This document shows, piece after piece, positions 61,300-64,000 of a DNA stretch of 64,000 nt. The stretch comes from Trichomonas vaginalis G3 (Eukaryota; Parabasalia; Trichomonadida; Trichomonadidae): the NCBI RefSeq assembly GCF_026262505.1, contig NC_067207.1:4348252-4412251 (forward strand), in the 5' to 3' direction. The notes below the pieces were generated by a model. The model saw nothing but the letters and a program-made list of their open reading frames with translations. It ran no database searches and was not told where the DNA came from. Numbering within the stretch: position 1 is the stretch's first letter; each line of letters starts with the position of its first letter. A program made the position numbers and the translations under genes.

Positions 61300-61700
61300 T
61301 CATGAAAATTCAAGAGGGTAGAAAACAGGTTAGAAAACAGGTTAGATCTAACCTTCTACCCTAAATTATATTTTTGGGTCCTTTACACTCATTACGAAGA
61401 AGTCTTGACAAAACATTTACGAAGAAGTCATGAAAATTCAAGAGGTTTAGAAAACAGGTGAGAAAACAGGTGAGATCAAAATGCTAACATAAAACTTTAT
61501 TTTTGGTGTAAATTTCATGATTTTCGAGAGTTTTAGACCATGTTAGAAAACGTGTTAGAAACGTGTTAGATCTAACATTCTAACATAAACTTTATTTTTG
61601 GTGTAAATTTCATGATTTTCGGAGTTTTAGACCATGTTAGAAAACGTGTTAGAAAACAGGTGAGATCTAACATGCTAACATAAACTTTATTTTGGTGAAT
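61300..61700. promoter_or_regulatory. Four operator arrays of changing type, with 25-bp units (copy C)
   Basis: About 61,300-61,380 GGTTAGATCTAACC; 61,428-61,500 a mixed GGTGAGAAAACA array without full dyad; 61,535-61,600 and 61,620-61,700 with GTTAGATCTAAC and CGTGTTAGAAA units of about 12 bp. Two 25-bp type units (CTTGACAAAACATTTACGAA) lie at about 61,400-61,430. Confidence 0.7.
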
Positions 61701-61720
61701 CAATAAAAATAATGGTTCAT

Positions 61721-62382
61721 TTACTCACAATATTTTTGTACAAAACAACCCCAACAACTTTAACTTCTTTTCTGCAGCTTCAAATGCTATCTAGCGAGTT
61801 CATATTCTCTAAATTCTCTCTTTAAATCTTCTGTTCCCATTGGTCTAGTTCGTATGGAGAATTTCTATAACCATAACATATCTCACGTTCTGTTCTAATT
61901 GTTTTTCGCACATTTTTCCAACTTCTTCTTCAAACAAAGGTTTAGCATTCTCTTACTGTATCTTCGAGTTCTTCTTCATCTAACTTCTCATGAACTTTCT
62001 TGTCTATGGAGTCCATAATTTTCCACACTGCTATGCAATATTTTGGAGAAAGCCACATTGCTATATAGTTTATAAGTCTTGGGTCTACATACGTTCCTCT
62101 AACCTGTTTGATTTCATCAGGAATTCCGGCATGAATTTTGTATAAAAAGCAACGGTCTGAATTCCGGCGGTTGCTATATTCTTCACAAAATGCCTTATAA
62201 TACTCTTCCCAGGACTTATTTTCCAACAACTTTCTAAAGTCTTTCCTAAACTGCTGACACATATTTGTTGCATTAATGTAACCATCCTTGTCTCTACGTA
62301 GACTTCAATACCATTATAAGTGCCTTTTGTGAATGTTTCGCCATTAGATTTGTTAGTGAATGTTTTTTGCTTCGATTGACAT
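61721..62382 (-). pseudogene. KilA-N domain protein (copy C)
   Basis: Counterpart of 28,623-29,284; FTNKSNGETFTKGTYNGIEV, MCQQFRKDFRKLLENKSW and YVDPRLINYIAMW are recognisable. Broken. Upstream leader TTTTTTATCTTGTAGGTAAG is a slight variant. Confidence 0.65.
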
Positions 62383-62454
62383 TTCTGTTCTTACCTACAA
62401 GATAAAAAGTTAGGAAAAAAAATAAAACTAACGTTATTTTTTCTGTCTTAAGGA

Positions 62455-62775
62455 AATTCATGAAAATTCAAGAGGGTGAAAAAAGAGGTGACAAAACATT
62501 TACGATGAAGTCTTGACAAAACATTTACGAAGAAGTCTTGACAAAACATTTACGAAGAAGTCTTGAAAATTCAAGAGGGTAGAAAACAGGTTAGAAAACA
62601 GGTTAGATCTAACCTTCTACCCTAAATTATATTTTTGGGTCCTTTACACTCATACGAAGAAGTCTTGACAAAACATGTACGATGAAATCATGAAAATTCA
62701 AGAGGTTAGAAATGAGGTTAGAAATGAGGTTAGATCTAACCTTCTACCCTAAACATTATTTTTGCTGAATTCAGC
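62455..62775. promoter_or_regulatory. GGTGA and GGTTAGA operator arrays with 25-bp units (copy C)
   Basis: 62,455-62,495 begins as a GGTGA array and runs into 25-bp units CTTGACAAAACATTTACGA(A/T)GAAGT (62,490-62,560). Then GGTTAGA arrays at 62,565-62,640 and 62,690-62,775, the latter followed by TTGCTGAATTCAGCAA. Confidence 0.7.
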
Positions 62776-62975
62776 AACAAAATGAACGAGGTCAGGATGT
62801 ATGCAAATACCTTTGAATTCATTCATAACACCCTTTGTAAGCTCATAAAATGCTTGTTTTGAGGTCGAGCCACTTTTGGCTCCACCGTATTCTTTCAACC
62901 AAAACTCAAGAATTTCCCGCTAATTTTGTATAAAAAGCAACCGTCTGAATTCCGGGTGTTGCTATATTCTTCACA
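62775..62975 (-). pseudogene. KilA-N fragment (copy C)
   Basis: Same remnant type as 8,725-9,040, with GGAKSGSTSKQAFYEL readable. Runs into a partial 25-bp unit. Confidence 0.5.
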
Positions 62976-63014
62976 AAACATTTACGTTTAGTTTACGAAG
63001 AAGTCATGACAAAG

Positions 63015-63071
63015 TTATGAGGGTGAGAAAACGTGTTAGAAAACGTGTTAGATCTAACATGTTAACATAAA
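63015..63071. promoter_or_regulatory. GTTAGA-type operator array (copy C)
   Basis: CGTGTTAGAAAACGTGTTAG followed by ATCTAACATGTTAAC. It abuts the stop of the Pro/Gln-rich gene, exactly where copy A has a GGTGA array (9,052-9,118). Confidence 0.7.
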
Positions 63072-63405
63072 TTATATTTTTGGTCCGGGAACAACTTCTC
63101 TCAATTGGAGCTGTAGCATACTCTTTGCGTAAGCGGTTCGACTTCTTCGAACTCTTGGTCTCTCTTCGATTTGGACTGAGATTGGAATTGCTGGGGTGGA
63201 GCTTGCTGGAACATCCAAGGGTTGGGGCAGTAAGGCATAGGCGAGGAGGGTAGTTCGGGAAGCCTTGTGGTGGGTAGTAACCTTGAAGTGGAAATTGGTA
63301 GAAATTCGGAGGTACTTGCTGGAACTGAGGTTGCTGAGGAGACTGTTGTGGTTCTTTAGGTTCCTCTGGTTTGGGAATGGACTCGGTTGGTGGGACGTCA
63401 GTCAT
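63072..63405 (-). pseudogene. Pro/Gln-rich protein (copy C)
   Basis: Counterpart of 9,119-9,448, starting MTDVPPTESIPKPEEPKEP. Broken. Lies beside the 22-bp array. Confidence 0.6.
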
Positions 63406-63411
63406 CTGTTT

Positions 63412-63692
63412 GTGTCCTGTCGGAAGGAAAAAACTTTTTCTGTCGGAAGGAAAAACTTTTTCTGTCGGAAGGAAAAACTTTTCTGTCGAAGGAAAAACTT
63501 TTTCTGTTGGAAGGAAGAACTTTTTCTGAAGTTCGACCAAAAAGTTCTCAATTTTCGAAAATTTGAATGGTTTACGGACGGACAACTGGAAGAGTTCTTC
63601 TGTCGTCGGGAAAAATTTTTCCAGTTGTCGGGAAAAATTTTTCAGTTGTCGGAAAATTTTTTCCAGTTGTCGGGAAAATATTTTTCCTGTCG
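63412..63692. repeat. 22-bp palindromic iteron array of different sequence (copy C)
   Basis: Left part about 63,418-63,526: five units of TGTCGGAAGGAAAAACTTTT type, containing GAAAAA-C-TTTTTC, spaced 21-23 bp. Unique core about 63,527-63,604. Right part about 63,605-63,690: four units with the perfect dyad GGAAAAATTTTTCC after TTGTCG, spaced 21-22 bp. Same bipartite plan and position as 9,452-9,912 but no sequence similarity. Confidence 0.85.
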
Positions 63693-63693
63693 G

Positions 63694-64000
63694 ATGGAAG
63701 GACTCGGAATGCCAGAAGGATTTGACGAGGCAAATTTACCTAATTTAAATTAACGACTGCGTAAAAGACTACTTGCGCAAGGTCATGAAGCCCAAGGTCA
63801 AGTTACACCATCTTTTCTGGAAGGGCTGCCTTGAATCTCGAGACTTCGACCGAAATTCCAATTCAAATACCAGAAAACACTCCTTTCGACGACATAAAGG
63901 ACGCCAAAAGAGAAGCTCTTGTTAAGTTCCTAACAAACGTCCTTGGATAAAAATACCAAACAAGGAGAACCCCCTACCCCATATGAAATTGGCAATTCAG
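63694..64000 (+). pseudogene. 121-aa-type Maverick protein, 5' part (copy C, window edge)
   Basis: Partial counterpart of 9,914-10,279: nucleotide stretches CAATTCAAATACCAGAAAAC and GACGACATAAAGGA are shared. Broken and cut by the window end. Confidence 0.5.

Larger units (their letters stand above)
51478..64000 (+). mobile_element. Maverick/Polinton copy C, right-truncated by the window
   Basis: Same orientation as A. Parts: left terminal repeat, large structural gene, small basic gene, capsid, 139-aa and 192-aa genes, KilA-N block, 304-aa-type gene, Pro/Gln-rich gene and the start of the 121-aa-type gene. The helicase and most of the packaging ATPase are not present. Heavily broken (dozens of breaks), yet base-level identity to A and B is still high outside the KilA-N block. 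Confidence 0.93.

Overview
The window is AT-rich DNA that fits the parabasalid Trichomonas vaginalis. It holds three copies of a Maverick/Polinton virus-like element, a mariner of the Tvmar1 type, an intron-bearing tRNA-Tyr and a host gene with a Trichomonas-style initiator (TCATT) about 19 bases before its ATG. The assignment rests on these features together; no database search was possible.

Layout. Maverick A (1 to about 47,104) is cut by the left window edge inside its major capsid gene. It carries three insertions. Tvmar1 (11,789-13,091) lies in its DNA polymerase gene. A fold-back element X (17,749-42,560) lies in its fibre gene and itself contains Maverick B (17,970-41,519, both ends present, inverted relative to A). 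A 928-bp element Y (42,663-43,590) also lies in the fibre gene and holds five tandem hairpins. About 4.4 kb of host DNA follows (47,105-51,477), with one coiled-coil protein gene and tRNA-Tyr. Maverick C starts at about 51,478 in the same orientation as A, runs off the right edge, and is the most decayed copy. Nesting order makes B younger than X, and X younger than A.

Shared Maverick map, from the methyltransferase end: D12-class adenine DNA methyltransferase, 43-aa membrane peptide, 120-aa protein, 80-aa membrane-active-looking peptide, 282-aa protein, phage-like fibre, retroviral-type integrase, 133-aa fusion-peptide-like protein, a very small gene, 194-aa charged protein, family B DNA polymerase, HNH nuclease (B only), 286-aa paralogue of the 282-aa protein, a variable KilA-N block, 308-aa protein, packaging ATPase, charged-tail protein, about 139-aa protein, SF3 helicase, probable penton, 192-aa coiled-coil protein, 139-aa protein, major capsid protein, small basic protein, and a roughly 1,000-residue P/Q-rich structural protein at the other end. 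Integrase and polymerase serve integration and replication; ATPase, capsid, penton, fibre and the small Met-Gly proteins would form and fill a virion. I did not recognise the adenovirus-type protease of other Polintons.

The most unusual content is in the KilA-N block. Palindromic operator-like arrays stand before its genes. Their half-site differs between arrays and copies (GGTGA, GGTTAGA, GTTAGA, GGTAGA), yet the dyad and a 12-bp repeat spacing are kept. A second, 22-bp palindromic array lies between two divergent genes and has unrelated sequence but the same period in A and C. A third, 25-bp family fills the far end of B. Together these look like fast-changing DNA-recognition arrays next to a family of putative DNA-binding proteins, and may be an undescribed regulatory, replication or exclusion system. 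All Maverick copies are treated as fossils: genes are called whole or broken only.
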